From: Streptomyces cyaneofuscatus
Lineage (GTDB): Bacteria > Actinomycetota > Actinomycetes > Streptomycetales > Streptomycetaceae
Assembly: GCF_000718135.1 (NCBI RefSeq)
Contig: NZ_JOEM01000022.1
Span: 103,940-167,939, forward strand
Direction of reading: 5' to 3'
Length of the DNA: 64,000 bases
Every line of letters begins with the position of its first letter. Within the stretch, counting starts at the first letter, position 1. The translations under genes and the position numbers were made by a program. The notes below the pieces were generated by a model. The model had not been told where the DNA came from, searched no databases, and saw only the letters and a program-made list of their open reading frames with translations. Positions 31,198-40,261 of the stretch are shown piece after piece.

Positions 31198-32424
31198 AGG
31201 GTCCCGCACGACCGGGCAGCTCATGCAGCGCGGTCCGCCCCTCCCCCGGCCCAGCTCGCTGCCCCGGATCTCGATGACCTCGATGCCCTGCTCGCGCAGA
31301 TAGGTGTTGGTGGTCGCGTTCCGCTCGTACGCGATGACGACGCCCGGCTCGACCGCCAGGACGTTGCAGCCGTCGTCCCATTGCTCGCGCTCGGCCGCGT
31401 GCACGTCCTGGGTGGCGGTGAGCACCCGGATGGAGTCGAGGCCGAGGGCGGCGGCGATAGCCCGGTGCATGTGCTCGGGCGGGTGGTCGGTGACCTTCAG
31501 CTCGCGGGGGCCGCTGCCCGGCTCGATCGTGTACGAGCGGAGCATGCCGAGCCCGGCGTACTGGGTGAACGTGTCGCCGTCGACCATCGTCATCACCGTG
31601 TCCAGGTGCATGAACGCGCGGGCCTTGGGCATGTCCAGCGCCACGATCGTGCGGGCCGAACCGGCGTCGAAGAGGCCACGGGCCAGCATCTCCACCGCCT
31701 GCGGGGTGGTGCGCTCGCTCATCCCGATCAGGACCGCCCCCTGCCCGATGACCAGGACGTCACCGCCCTCGATCGTGGACGGGTAGTCGTCCTGCCCCTC
31801 CGACCAGTGGTGGAAGACGCCCGCCTCCGGGCCGGTGAAGAGCGGGTGGTGGCGGTAGATCGCCTCGAAGTGGACGGTCTCGCGCTGCCGGGCGGGCCAG
31901 CGCATCGCGTTGATGGAGACCCCGTCGTAGATCCAGGCGGAGGTGTCCCGGGTGAAGAGGTGGTTGGGCAGCGGGCCGAGCAGGAAGTCGTCCAGGTCCA
32001 TCACATGGAAGCGGACGGAGGTCGGCTCGCTGTGCCGCTCCAGGAACTCGCGCTTCGTCATCCCGCCGACCAGGGCCTCCGCCAGCTCGGCCGAGGGCAG
32101 CTCCTCGAAGGCGGCGCGCAGGTGCTCGGTGGCGAGCGGCCCGTACTCCTTCTCGTCGAAGACCCGGTCGAGGACGAGCCGGCGGGCGACCGGGATGTCC
32201 AGGGACTCCTGGAGGAGGTCCCCGAAGAGGTGCACCTCCACGCCCCGGTCGCGCAGGACGTCGGCGAACCCGTCGTGCTCCTGCCGGGCCCGGCGCACCC
32301 AGAGCACGTCGTCGAAGAGGAGCGCGTCCTTGTTGGAGGGGGTCAGCCGTTTCAGTTCCAGATCGGGGCGGTGCAGTATGACGCGGCGCAGCCGCCCGGC
32401 TTCGGAGTCGACGTGGAATCCCAT
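31192..32424 (-). CDS. arcA: Arginine deiminase
   Basis: A 410-residue guanidine-modifying enzyme that hydrolyses arginine to citrulline and ammonia. Visible motifs are [10 protein letters not shown] (Asp substrate ligand), the FxRD region [31 protein letters not shown] with the catalytic His, and the nucleophile Cys400 in GGPRCMSCP near the C-terminus. ATG 32424 has GAGGA eight bases upstream. The frame extends further without a better site. It is upstream of ornithine carbamoyltransferase and a permease, giving an arginine-catabolic set without a carbamate kinase in the window. Confidence 0.93.
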   Translation of the reverse strand: MGFHVDSEAGRLRRVILHRPDLELKRLTPSNKDALLFDDVLWVRRARQEHDGFADVLRDRGVEVHLFGDLLQESLDIPVARRLVLDRVFDEKEYGPLATEHLRAAFEELPSAELAEALVGGMTKREFLERHSEPTSVRFHVMDLDDFLLGPLPNHLFTRDTSAWIYDGVSINAMRWPARQRETVHFEAIYRHHPLFTGPEAGVFHHWSEGQDDYPSTIEGGDVLVIGQGAVLIGMSERTTPQAVEMLARGLFDAGSARTIVALDMPKARAFMHLDTVMTMVDGDTFTQYAGLGMLRSYTIEPGSGPRELKVTDHPPEHMHRAIAAALGLDSIRVLTATQDVHAAEREQWDDGCNVLAVEPGVVIAYERNATTNTYLREQGIEVIEIRGSELGRGRGGPRCMSCPVVRDPV

Positions 32425-32488
32425 GTCTTCATCCTCACCGGGCGGAGCACCGTTCACCCCGCGAATCGCCCACGGCTTGGCGCTGCAC

Positions 32489-35083
32489 TCAGAGCCGGGG
32501 GTCCACCGGCTCCGACTCCAGGGCCAGGACGGCGAAGACCGCCTCGTGGACCCGCCACAGCGGCTCGCCGTCCGCCAGCCGGTCCAGCGCCTCCAGGCCG
32601 AGCGCGTACTCCCGCAGCGCGAGCGAGCGCTTGTGGCCGAGGAAGCGGGAGCGCAGGCGCTCCAGGTTCTCCGGGCGGGTGTACTCGGGGCCGTAGATGA
32701 TGCGCAGATACTCCCGGCCGCGCACCTTGATGCCCGGCTGGACCAGGCGGCCCTTGGCGTCCCGGACGAGGGCGCCGAGCGGCTTGACGACCATGCCCTC
32801 GCCGCCGCGCCCGGTCATCTCCAGCCACCAGTCGGTGCCCGCGCGGACGGACGCCTCGTCGGCGGGGTCCACGACGAGCCGGCGCGTGACCTGGAGCAGC
32901 CCGGTCGGGTCGTGCTCGACGAGGCGGTCCAGCCAGGCCAGCTGCTCGTCGTGCGGGACGGCGGCCAGCGAGCGGCCCTGGACGGCGAGGATCTGGAACG
33001 GGGCGAGCCGCACCCCGTCCAGCCCTTCGGTGGACCAGCAGTAGCGCCGGTACGCCTCGGTGAACGCGGCCGCGTCCTCGGCCCGGCCGCGCTGCCGCCC
33101 GGTGAGGTCGCCGACGTCGACGCCACGGGCGGCGGCCGTCTCCAGTGCGGCGAGGGCGGAGGGGAACACCGCGCGGGAGGCCGCGCCGACCGCGGCGTAC
33201 TGCGAGCGCAGCAGCCCGCCGGCCTTGAGCGACCACGGCATCAGCTCGGCGTCGAGCAGCACCCAGTCGGTGTCCCACTCCTCCCAGAGCCCGGCCGCGG
33301 TGACGGCCGTACGCAGCCGGCCGAGGATCACCTCGGTGAGGGCCCGGTCGTCGAGGAAGGGGCGGCCGGTGCGGGTGTGGAGGGCGCCGGTCGGGCCGTC
33401 CGTGCCGAACCGGGCGGTGGCGGCCTCCGCGTCCTTGCAGACGAGGGCGACGGCCCGGGAGCCCATGTGCTTCTCCTCGCACACCACCCGCTCCACGCCG
33501 TCCGCGCGGTACTGCGCGAACGCCTCGGCCGGGTGCTCCAGGAAGCCGTCCTCCCGGGAGGTGGCGGTGGGCGCCATGGTGGGCGGGAGGTAGGCGAGGA
33601 GCTGCGGGTCGACGGCGAACCGGCTCATCACCTCGAGCGCGGCCGCCGCGTTCTCCTCGCGCACGGCGACGCGGCCCAGGTGGCGGGTCTCCACGACCCG
33701 GCGGCCCTGGACGTCGGCGAGGTCCAGCGGCCTGCCCTCCCGGCCCCCGGGCGCCTCGGTGGCCAGCGGCCTGGTGGGCTCGTACCAGACCTTCTCGGCC
33801 GGTACGTCGACGAGTTCGCGCTCCGGCCAGCGCAGCGCGGTCATCTTCCCGCCGAAGACGACGCCGGTGTCCAGGCAGATGGTGTTGTTGATCCAGGAAG
33901 TGGTGGGCACGGGGGTGTGGCCGTAGACCACGGCGGCGCGGCCCCGGTAGTCCTCGGCCCACGGGTAGCGCACGGGCAGGCCGAACTCGTCGGTCTCGCC
34001 GGTGGTGTCCCCGTACAGGGCGTGCGAGCGGACCCGGCCGGAGGTGCGGCCGTGGTACTTCTCCGGCAGTCCGGCGTGGCAGACCACCAGGTTGCCGCCG
34101 TCGAGCACGTAGTGGCTGACGAGCCCGTCGATGAACTCCCGCACCTGCTGCCGGAACTCGGGGTGCTCGGCGTCCTCGCACTCCAGCTGCTCGACGGTCT
34201 CGGCGAGGCCGTGGGTCTGCTGGACCTTGCGGCCCGCGAGATAGCGGCCGAGCTTGTTCTCGTGGTTGCCGGGGACGCACAGTGCGTTGCCCGACGCGAC
34301 CATGGACATGACGCGGCGGAGCACACCCGGGCTGTCGGGGCCCCGGTCGACGAGGTCGCCGACGAAGACGGCCGTACGCCCTTCGGGGTGGGCGCCGTCC
34401 ACGTAACCCAGCGTGCCGAGCAGGGTGTCCAGCTCGGAGCGGCAGCCGTGGATGTCGCCGATGATGTCGAACGGGCCGGTGAGGTGGCGCCGGTCGTTGT
34501 ACCGGCGCTCCAGCACCACCTCAGCGCTCTCGGCCTCCTCCTCGGTGCGCAGGATGTGCACCTTGCGGAAGCCCTCGCGCTCCAGGCCGCGCAGCGAGCG
34601 CCGCAGCTCGCGGCGGTGGCGCTGGATGACATGGCGGGGCATGGAGGCCCGGTCGGGGCGGGCGGCATTCCGCTTGGCGCAGACCTCCTCGGGGAGGTCC
34701 AGAACGATGGCGATGGGCAGCACGTCGTGCTCGCGGGCCAGCCGGACGAGCTGCTTGCGGCTCTCGGACTGGACGCTGGTGGCGTCGACGACGGTGAGCC
34801 GCCCGGCGGCGAGGCGCTTGCCGGCGATGTAGTGGAGCACGTCGAAGGCGTCGCGGCTGGCGCTCTGGTCGTTCTCGTCGTCGGCGACGAGGCCCCGGCA
34901 GACGTCCGAGGAGACGATCTCGGTGGGCTTGAAGTGCTTGCGGGCGAAGGTGGACTTGCCCGATCCGCTGGCGCCGATGAGGACGACGAGGGAGAGGTCG
35001 GTCACGGGCAGGGTGCGGGCGGCGGTGCCGGTGGTGGTGTCGGTGCTCGTGCTGTCGTCGTTTCTGCTGTCGTCGTTCGTCAT
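32489..35083 (-). CDS. pnkp: Pnkp: RNA polynucleotide kinase-phosphatase-ligase
   Basis: An 864-residue three-domain RNA-repair enzyme. The N-terminal 5'-kinase has P-loop GASGSGKST (37-45). The central metallophosphatase has GDIHG (209-213), GDLVDRG (242-248) and GNHE (272-275), and removes 2',3'-cyclic phosphates. The C-terminal ligase has the adenylated Lys538 in EEKHMGSR. The start ATG overlaps the hen1 stop (ATGA), so the two are made together, as in characterised bacterial Pnkp/Hen1 pairs. The complex heals and seals RNAs cut by ribotoxins, with Hen1 needed for ligase activity. The length matches known Pnkp proteins. All three active sites look intact. Confidence 0.95.
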   Translation of the reverse strand: MTNDDSRNDDSTSTDTTTGTAARTLPVTDLSLVVLIGASGSGKSTFARKHFKPTEIVSSDVCRGLVADDENDQSASRDAFDVLHYIAGKRLAAGRLTVVDATSVQSESRKQLVRLAREHDVLPIAIVLDLPEEVCAKRNAARPDRASMPRHVIQRHRRELRRSLRGLEREGFRKVHILRTEEEAESAEVVLERRYNDRRHLTGPFDIIGDIHGCRSELDTLLGTLGYVDGAHPEGRTAVFVGDLVDRGPDSPGVLRRVMSMVASGNALCVPGNHENKLGRYLAGRKVQQTHGLAETVEQLECEDAEHPEFRQQVREFIDGLVSHYVLDGGNLVVCHAGLPEKYHGRTSGRVRSHALYGDTTGETDEFGLPVRYPWAEDYRGRAAVVYGHTPVPTTSWINNTICLDTGVVFGGKMTALRWPERELVDVPAEKVWYEPTRPLATEAPGGREGRPLDLADVQGRRVVETRHLGRVAVREENAAAALEVMSRFAVDPQLLAYLPPTMAPTATSREDGFLEHPAEAFAQYRADGVERVVCEEKHMGSRAVALVCKDAEAATARFGTDGPTGALHTRTGRPFLDDRALTEVILGRLRTAVTAAGLWEEWDTDWVLLDAELMPWSLKAGGLLRSQYAAVGAASRAVFPSALAALETAAARGVDVGDLTGRQRGRAEDAAAFTEAYRRYCWSTEGLDGVRLAPFQILAVQGRSLAAVPHDEQLAWLDRLVEHDPTGLLQVTRRLVVDPADEASVRAGTDWWLEMTGRGGEGMVVKPLGALVRDAKGRLVQPGIKVRGREYLRIIYGPEYTRPENLERLRSRFLGHKRSLALREYALGLEALDRLADGEPLWRVHEAVFAVLALESEPVDPRL

Positions 35084-36591
35084 GCGGCTTCCGCCCCCTT
35101 CTTCTTCTCGTTGTTCTTGTCGGTCGCGGTGTCGGTCAGGGTGAAGACGGCCAGCTGGGTGGGCGGGCCGACCTCGGGGTCGTCCGGGCCGACGGGCAGA
35201 TGCGCGACGGTGTACCCGTGGCGTTCGGCCACCTTCGCGGCCCACTCCCGGAATTCGGCCCTCGTCCACTCGAAGCGGTGGTCCCCGTGGCGCACATGCC
35301 CGGCCGGGAGGCTCTCCCAGCGGACGTTGTACTCCACGTTCGGCGTGGTCACGAGCACCGTGCCCGGCCGCGCCGAGCCGAAGACCGCGTACTCCAGCGC
35401 GGGCAGCCGGTCCAGGTCCAGGTGCTCGATGACCTCGCTGAGCACCGCGGCGTCATACCCCTTGAGCCGCTTGTCCGTGTAGGTGAGGGAGCCCTGCTGG
35501 AGGGCGACCCGGCCCGCCTGGCGCTCCCCCATCCGGTCCAGCTTCAGCCGGCGCGAGGCGATGGTGAGGGCGCGCATCGACACGTCGACACCGACGATCT
35601 CGGTGAACCGCACGTCCTTGAGGAGCGCCTGCACCAACTGGCCCTGGCCGCAGCCCAGGTCGAGGACCCGGTGGGCACCGGCTCCGCGCAGCGCTTCGAG
35701 GATCGCGGTGCGCCGGTGCTCGGCGAGCGGGACCGGCTTCTCCTCGGTGTCGGTGCTCTCGTCCACGGCGTTGTCGACGCTGTCCACGTCGAGGTCGTCC
35801 GACTCCGCGAGCCGGACCAGCTCCAGGGCCTGGTCCGCCTGGCGGGTCAGCCCCCAGCGGTGGGAGAGGTAGCGCCGGGTGATGAGGGGGCGCTCGGGGT
35901 GGTCGGCCAGCCAGCCCTCACCGGCCCGCAGCAGCTTGTCCACCTCGTCGGGCGCGACCCAGTAGTGCTTGGCGTCGTCGAGGACCGGCAGCAGGATGTA
36001 GAGCTGGCGCAGGGCGTCGGCGAGCCGCGACTCCCCCTCCAGCACCAGGCGTACGTAGCGCGACGCGCCCCACTCGGGGAACTGCTCGTCCAGCGCCACC
36101 TGCGCCACCTCGACCCGCTCCCAGCCGAGCGGCCCGAACAGCCTGCGCACCAGCTCCGCACCGCCCCGGGCGGGCAGCGCGGGCACCTCGATCCGCAGCG
36201 GCAGCGGGGCCACGGCCCGCTCGGGCAGGGCCCTGCAGACACCGCCCAGCGCGGACTTGAACACCGTGGCGAGGGCGACCGAGAGCAGTGAGGAGGCCGC
36301 GTAGGGGCGGTCGTTGACGTACTGCGCGAGCGCCGCGTCGGGCGCACCGCCCCGGCCCTTGCCCTTGCCGCGCCGCACCAGCGCCACCGGATCCACCTCC
36401 AGCAGGAGTGCGGCCGTGCAGCGCTCGGCGGACGCCTCGGGGTAGAAGACGTGTGCCGCGCCGTGCGAGGTGGAGAACGCCTGCGCCCGGTCGGGATGCT
36501 TGTGCAGCAGGAAGCCGAGGTCCGTGGCGGGGCGGTCAGGGGTGCCGGTCGTACTGATTGTCAGGAACACCTGTCCGAGTATGGTCTGCAT
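35080..36591 (-). CDS. hen1: Hen1: RNA 3'-terminal ribose 2'-O-methyltransferase
   Basis: A 503-residue protein. The N-terminal half (about 1-245) is the bacterial Hen1 N-terminal domain that activates the Pnkp ligase. An acidic linker follows (about 262-288). The C-terminal half is a SAM methyltransferase with DLGCGQG (311-317) and metal-binding EVIEH (386-390) plus HGDH (435-438). It adds a 2'-O-methyl group to the 3' end at the repair junction, which protects the sealed RNA from renewed cleavage. GAGGGG six bases before ATG 36591 decides the start. The long upstream frame is a shadow of mmuM. Confidence 0.95.
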   Translation of the reverse strand: MQTILGQVFLTISTTGTPDRPATDLGFLLHKHPDRAQAFSTSHGAAHVFYPEASAERCTAALLLEVDPVALVRRGKGKGRGGAPDAALAQYVNDRPYAASSLLSVALATVFKSALGGVCRALPERAVAPLPLRIEVPALPARGGAELVRRLFGPLGWERVEVAQVALDEQFPEWGASRYVRLVLEGESRLADALRQLYILLPVLDDAKHYWVAPDEVDKLLRAGEGWLADHPERPLITRRYLSHRWGLTRQADQALELVRLAESDDLDVDSVDNAVDESTDTEEKPVPLAEHRRTAILEALRGAGAHRVLDLGCGQGQLVQALLKDVRFTEIVGVDVSMRALTIASRRLKLDRMGERQAGRVALQQGSLTYTDKRLKGYDAAVLSEVIEHLDLDRLPALEYAVFGSARPGTVLVTTPNVEYNVRWESLPAGHVRHGDHRFEWTRAEFREWAAKVAERHGYTVAHLPVGPDDPEVGPPTQLAVFTLTDTATDKNNEKKKGAEAA

Positions 36592-36614
36592 CCCGCGCCC
36601 CTCACCAGGCATTT

Positions 36615-36668
36615 TCAGGGGCCGAGCAGCCCCGCCTCGATCCTGCTCAGGGGCCCAGCAGCCCCGCC
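36615..36668. repeat. Duplicated mmuM stop-codon region
   Basis: A 22-base segment containing the mmuM stop codon (36647-36668) recurs at 36615-36636 with one mismatch, 32 bases downstream of the gene end. It again repeats the last codons and the stop triplet of a gene. Confidence 0.8.
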
Positions 36669-37570
36669 AGCTCCTTGATCCGGTCCGGCCCCACCCGGCA
36701 GCAGCCGCCGACGAGCCGTGCCCCGGCCCCCGTCCAGGCCCGCACCCGCCCCGGGTCGAAGGTGCTCGCCCCGGTCCATCCCCTCCCTTCCGCGTCCCAG
36801 CCCTCCCCGCTGTTCGGGTAGACCACGGCCGGCTTGCCCGTGACCTCCACCGCCACCCGCACCGCCTCCTCCGCCTCGGCCGGGTCGCAGCAGTTGACCC
36901 CGACGGCCACCACCGCTTCCCGCCCGGCGGCCACCCCGAAGGCCTCCTCCAACGGCTGCCCGGCCCGGGTCCGCCCGCCCGCCACGCTGTACGAGAGCCA
37001 GAGAGGCAGCCCGGTCTCCTCGGCGACCCGCACCACCGCCTCGGCCTCGTCCATGTCCGGCACCGTCTCCAGCGCCAGCACGTCGGGCCCCGCCTCGGTG
37101 AGCGCCGCCACCCGGGGCCGGTGGAAGCGCTCCAGCTCCCGGACGGTGAGCCCGTACCGCCCCCGGTACTCGCTGCCGTCCGCGAGCATCGCCCCGTACG
37201 GGCCGACCGAGGCGGCGACCCAGATCTCCCGCTCCGGGTCGGCCCGGCGGGCCGCGCCGGCCGCCCGCCGGGCCAGGTCCACACTGCGGGCGAGGAGCGC
37301 CCCGGTCCGTTCCGGGCCGATCCCGTGGCGCCCGAACCCTTCGAACGTGGCCTGGTAGCTGGCCGTGATGAGCACCTGCGCTCCGGCGCGCAGATACGCC
37401 AGGTGGGCGGCCTCGACCTGCTCCGGCGCGTCGGCCAGCAGCCGGGCCGACCAGAGCGCGTCGGAGAGGTCGCACCCCTGTGCTTCCAACTGGTTGGAGA
37501 GGCCGCCGTCCAGCAGGACGGGCCCTTCCGCCAGCGCTGCGGCGAGCGTACGGCCGGAGTTCACGGCCAT
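36647..37570 (-). CDS. mmuM: Homocysteine S-methyltransferase
   Basis: A 307-residue zinc methyltransferase that makes methionine from homocysteine and S-methylmethionine or SAM. It has the barrel start LLDGGLSNQLEAQG, the zinc ligands Cys in VGVNCCDP and the Cys pair in GGCCRVGP near the C-terminus. Length fits the family. GGAGGAG directly before ATG 37570 gives a strong start. It lies upstream of hen1 with a 55-base gap, so it could share transcription with the RNA-repair genes, although a functional link is not evident. A linked S-methylmethionine permease is not present. Confidence 0.92.
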   Translation of the reverse strand: MAVNSGRTLAAALAEGPVLLDGGLSNQLEAQGCDLSDALWSARLLADAPEQVEAAHLAYLRAGAQVLITASYQATFEGFGRHGIGPERTGALLARSVDLARRAAGAARRADPEREIWVAASVGPYGAMLADGSEYRGRYGLTVRELERFHRPRVAALTEAGPDVLALETVPDMDEAEAVVRVAEETGLPLWLSYSVAGGRTRAGQPLEEAFGVAAGREAVVAVGVNCCDPAEAEEAVRVAVEVTGKPAVVYPNSGEGWDAEGRGWTGASTFDPGRVRAWTGAGARLVGGCCRVGPDRIKELAGLLGP

Positions 37571-37616
37571 CTCCTCCTCGTCCCTCTCCCGGTGAAGAAT
37601 CCACCGGGAAACCGGG

Positions 37617-38540
37617 TCAGGTCAGCTGGGACTGGATCTGCGAGGAGATCAGCTCCAGGTGGTCCAGGTCGCCCAGGTCGAGGGCCTGGAGGTAGATCCG
37701 GGACGAGCCGATCGCCGCGTACCGGCCGATCTTGTCGACCACCTCGGCGGGCGAGCCGGCCAGCCCGTTGGCCTTCAGCTCCTCCACGTCCCGGCCGATG
37801 GCCGCCGCGCGCCGGGCCACCTCCGCGTCGTCCTTGCCGGTGCAGACGACCAGGGCGTTGGAGTACACCAGGTCGTCCGGGTCGCGCCCGAACGCCTTCG
37901 CCGCGGTCCGGACCCGGCCGAACTGCTTCTCGCTGTCCTCCAGCGAGGCGAAGGGGATGTTGAACTCGTCGGCGTACTGCGCGGCGAGGCGCGGGGTGCG
38001 GGTCGCGCCGTGGCCGCCGATCAGGACGGGCACCTTGGCCTGGGCCGGCTTCGGCAGCGCGGGTGAGTCGGTGAGCTGGTAATAGGTGCCGTCGTAGCTG
38101 AAGGTCTTGCCGACCTCCGTGGCCCACAGACCGGTGACGATCGCCAGCTGCTCCTCCAGCCGGCCGAACTTCTCCTTCGGGAACGGGATGCCGTAGGCCT
38201 TGTGCTCCTCCTCGAACCAGCCCGCGCCCAGGCCCAGTTCGACCCGGCCACCGGACATCTGGTCGACCTGGGCCACCTGGATGGCGAGCACACCGGGCAG
38301 CCGGAACGTGCCCGCCGTCATCAGCGTGCCGAGCCGGATCCGCTTGGTCTCGCGGGCGAGGCCGGCCAGCGTGATCCAGGCGTCGGTCGGGCCGGGCAGG
38401 CCGTCGCCGGAGCCCATGCGGAGGTAGTGATCGGAGCGGTAGAAGGCGTCGAAGCCGAGGTCCTCGGTGGCCTTGGCGACGGTGAGCAGGGTGTCGTAGT
38501 CGGCCCCTTGCTGGGGCTCGGTGAAGATTCGAAGATCCAT
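37617..38540 (-). CDS. LLM-class F420-dependent oxidoreductase
   Basis: A 307-residue luciferase-like (LLM) TIM-barrel protein. The N-terminus (DLRIFTEPQQ), the SDHYLRMGSG segment, the SGGRVELGLGAGWFEEEH motif and IGGHGATRTPRLAAQYADEFN match F420-dependent members abundant in actinomycetes. It would use reduced cofactor F420 to reduce or oxidise a small molecule in the cytosol. The substrate cannot be inferred. It sits between mmuM and a small uncharacterised gene, all on the same strand, with no obvious pathway context. Confidence 0.88.
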   Translation of the reverse strand: MDLRIFTEPQQGADYDTLLTVAKATEDLGFDAFYRSDHYLRMGSGDGLPGPTDAWITLAGLARETKRIRLGTLMTAGTFRLPGVLAIQVAQVDQMSGGRVELGLGAGWFEEEHKAYGIPFPKEKFGRLEEQLAIVTGLWATEVGKTFSYDGTYYQLTDSPALPKPAQAKVPVLIGGHGATRTPRLAAQYADEFNIPFASLEDSEKQFGRVRTAAKAFGRDPDDLVYSNALVVCTGKDDAEVARRAAAIGRDVEELKANGLAGSPAEVVDKIGRYAAIGSSRIYLQALDLGDLDHLELISSQIQSQLT

Positions 38541-38574
38541 GCACCCATCCTGCCCCTTCGGCGGCGCCTCTTCC

Positions 38575-39075
38575 TCAGGGCCCCGCCGCCGAGGGGGCCG
38601 GGCCCCGTATCCCGCCGTAGGGGCCGTCGCGCTCCCGCTCCCGCTCGGCCAGCCGTCTCAGCAGCCCGTGCACCCGGTCCAGCGACTCGTCGGCGGCGTC
38701 CATGGCCTCGATGCACTGCCAGTAGAGCCCGTCCTCCCCCGTGTCGCAGGCCACCGAGACCAGCGCGATCCCGGCCTCGCCGAGGAGCAGCGCCAGACCC
38801 GTCAGGGCCGCCCGCACATCGGCGATCCCGGAGAGCTGCGCCGCCCGTGTGCCCCGGGAGAGGACCGCCGGGTGGTCCGGCGCCACGCACCCGCCGCCGA
38901 TCTCACCGAGGGCCCGCGCCTCGCCCCGTAACTCCATCGGGCCGAAGAGGGCCAGCCGGCTGCCGACCGTCCGCGCGAGGGCCTGGGCCTGCCAGGCCTC
39001 CGCCATCACGTCCAGCGCGCCCCTGCTCTCCGACAGCGCCCGCCGCCCCGACTCGATGAGTCGCTCCGCTTCCAT
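38575..39075 (-). CDS. Uncharacterised actinobacterial protein
   Basis: A 166-residue, mostly helical protein with conserved-looking segments (ALDVMAEAWQAQALAR, DVRAALTGLALLLGEAGIALV, YWQCIEAMDAADESLDRVHGLLR). It has no signal peptide or membrane helix. It may belong to a Streptomyces-only DUF family (possibly DUF6099), but I cannot confirm this. GGGGGAAAG before ATG 39075 supports the start, and codon use is normal, so it is very likely a real gene. Neighbours give no functional clue. Confidence 0.7.
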   Translation of the reverse strand: MEAERLIESGRRALSESRGALDVMAEAWQAQALARTVGSRLALFGPMELRGEARALGEIGGGCVAPDHPAVLSRGTRAAQLSGIADVRAALTGLALLLGEAGIALVSVACDTGEDGLYWQCIEAMDAADESLDRVHGLLRRLAERERERDGPYGGIRGPAPSAAGP

Positions 39076-39199
39076 GTCTTTCCCCCGTCATCACGAAAAC
39101 CCGCTCATCTCTTTCATTACCCACAGTGAGGTAGATGGCACCGGAAGGCCAGAGGAAATCGGAAATCTGTGGACACAAAATCGATTGTGGATAAGTCGA

Positions 39200-39215
39200 T
39201 CACTCCGAAGAGTGA
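39200..39215 (-). terminator. UUCG-capped hairpin over the MazG-like stop codon
   Basis: On the minus strand TCACTC and GAGTGA flank TTCG, forming a six-base-pair stem with the extra-stable cUUCGg tetraloop. It includes the stop codon. The downstream sequence is lower in GC (AATCGATTTTGTGTCC), so it could serve as a terminator or protect the mRNA end. Confidence 0.5.
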
Positions 39216-39559
39216 CGATCCTGGGGTTCCGGAGGGTTCGGGACGGGGAAGCGCTTCTCGTTCCGGTCCAGCTTGGCCGCCAGCGCCTGCAGCGGATCGA
39301 TGCCCAGCACCTCGCAGAACTGGAGGAGATAGGCGAGGACGTCGGCGACCTCGTCGGCCACGCGGTGGGCCGCTTCGGGCTCGTCCATGATCCGGGCGGA
39401 CTGTTCGGGCGTCAGCCACTGGAAGATCTCGACCAGTTCGGAGGCCTCGACGCTGAGGGCGGAGGCCAGGTTCTTCGGGGTGTGGTACTGCCCCCAGTCC
39501 CGTGCCGCCGCGAACGCGGCCAGCCGACGCTGGAGTTCTGCCACATCGAGTTCCGTCAC
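39200..39559 (-). CDS. MazG-like nucleotide pyrophosphohydrolase
   Basis: A 119-residue all-helical NTP pyrophosphatase of the MazG/RS21-C6 kind. The metal-binding signature E-x2-E after helix one (SVEASELVEIFQWL) pairs with E-x2-D in HRVADEVADVLAYLLQF. It would hydrolyse non-canonical or excess (d)NTPs. GTG 39559 begins the conserved TELDVAELQRRL helix and is preferred. A GTG at 39589 would add ten Gly/Pro-rich residues. The stop codon lies inside a UUCG hairpin. It is transcribed behind the SepF-like gene with a 141-base gap. Confidence 0.88.
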   Translation of the reverse strand: MTELDVAELQRRLAAFAAARDWGQYHTPKNLASALSVEASELVEIFQWLTPEQSARIMDEPEAAHRVADEVADVLAYLLQFCEVLGIDPLQALAAKLDRNEKRFPVPNPPEPQDRHSSE

Positions 39560-39639
39560 GGCCCCAGGTCTACCACCGCCCTCGGACACCGCCGCCCCGG
39601 ACGCCCCTGACGAGGCGTCCGGCGGCGAGGCCGACGAGG

Positions 39640-39700
39640 AGGGACGAGGAGAGACGGCGGGAGGAGAAGGGACGAGGAGGGGCGGCGGGCGGAGAAGGGA
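39640..39700. repeat. Polypurine tract
   Basis: About 60 bases of the plus strand are almost all G and A, with repeats of GACGAGGAG(G/A). It lies in the 141-base gap between the SepF-like and MazG-like genes. It may be slippage-prone or able to form triplex structures. No function is evident. Confidence 0.5.
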
Positions 39701-40105
39701 CTACGACTGGGCGAGCCCCGCCGGAGTCACCCCTTCGACCTCCATGCCCTCCGGAGCCAGCAGGAAGACGTTCCGGTCGACGCGGTGCATACCGCTGCCG
39801 AGCCCGAAGACCACGCCGCTGCTGAAGTCCAGGATGCGCTTGGCCACATCCGTCTCCGCCGCCGTCAGGTCGAGCAGCACCGGAACCTGGGCGACCAGGT
39901 ACTCCGCGACCTCGCGGGCGTCCGCGAAGACCTGCACCCGCAGCACGACCAGGCGGCGCTGTTCGGCCACCCGCTCGTCCGGAACCGTGCGGTGGTCGAT
40001 CCGGGACGGCCACTCGTCGCGGCCGCGCAGGGGTACGACCTGGGCGAGCCCCTCCCACTGTTCGTCGGTGGCGTCATATCTGTCGTACCTGTCGTACCTG
40101 CTCAC
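39701..40105 (-). CDS. SepF-like cell-division protein
   Basis: A 134-residue protein whose C-terminal 80 residues match SepF: VAEYLVAQVPVLLDLTAAETDVAKRILDFSSGVVFGLGSGMHRVDRNVFLLAP. SepF tethers FtsZ to the membrane. It lacks a clear N-terminal amphipathic membrane helix and begins with RYDRYDRYD, encoded by a nine-base tandem repeat. It stands alone, outside the ftsZ/divIVA cluster, so it is probably a second SepF paralogue such as the SflA/SflB proteins that tune sporulation septation in Streptomyces. The arcA-side neighbourhood is compatible with SflB, from memory only. Confidence 0.82.
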   Translation of the reverse strand: MSRYDRYDRYDATDEQWEGLAQVVPLRGRDEWPSRIDHRTVPDERVAEQRRLVVLRVQVFADAREVAEYLVAQVPVLLDLTAAETDVAKRILDFSSGVVFGLGSGMHRVDRNVFLLAPEGMEVEGVTPAGLAQS

Positions 40106-40261
40106 AGGGCCACCCCGTCGTCAAGCCGGTCGCATTCGCGCCGGCTGCGCTCACTGTTCATCGGGCAATCCTCTCGTCCCTCACCCGTTCGGCGTACCAA
40201 CGACACGGCGAAGGGCCTGATCGAGTCCCTCACACGGAGCCCTCACACCGCACCTGAGCCC
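40106..40261. other. Gap between SepF-like and DeoR genes
   Basis: About 155 bases. It should hold the promoter of the SepF-like gene. I see no clear -10/-35 pair, hairpin or small gene. Confidence 0.3.

Noticed and set aside
31943..35482. A 1179-residue open frame antisense to arginine deiminase and pnkp
   Set aside because: It is composed of Arg/Pro/Gly-rich shadow sequence with no family pattern. The minus-strand proteins carry full catalytic motifs and normal third-position GC.
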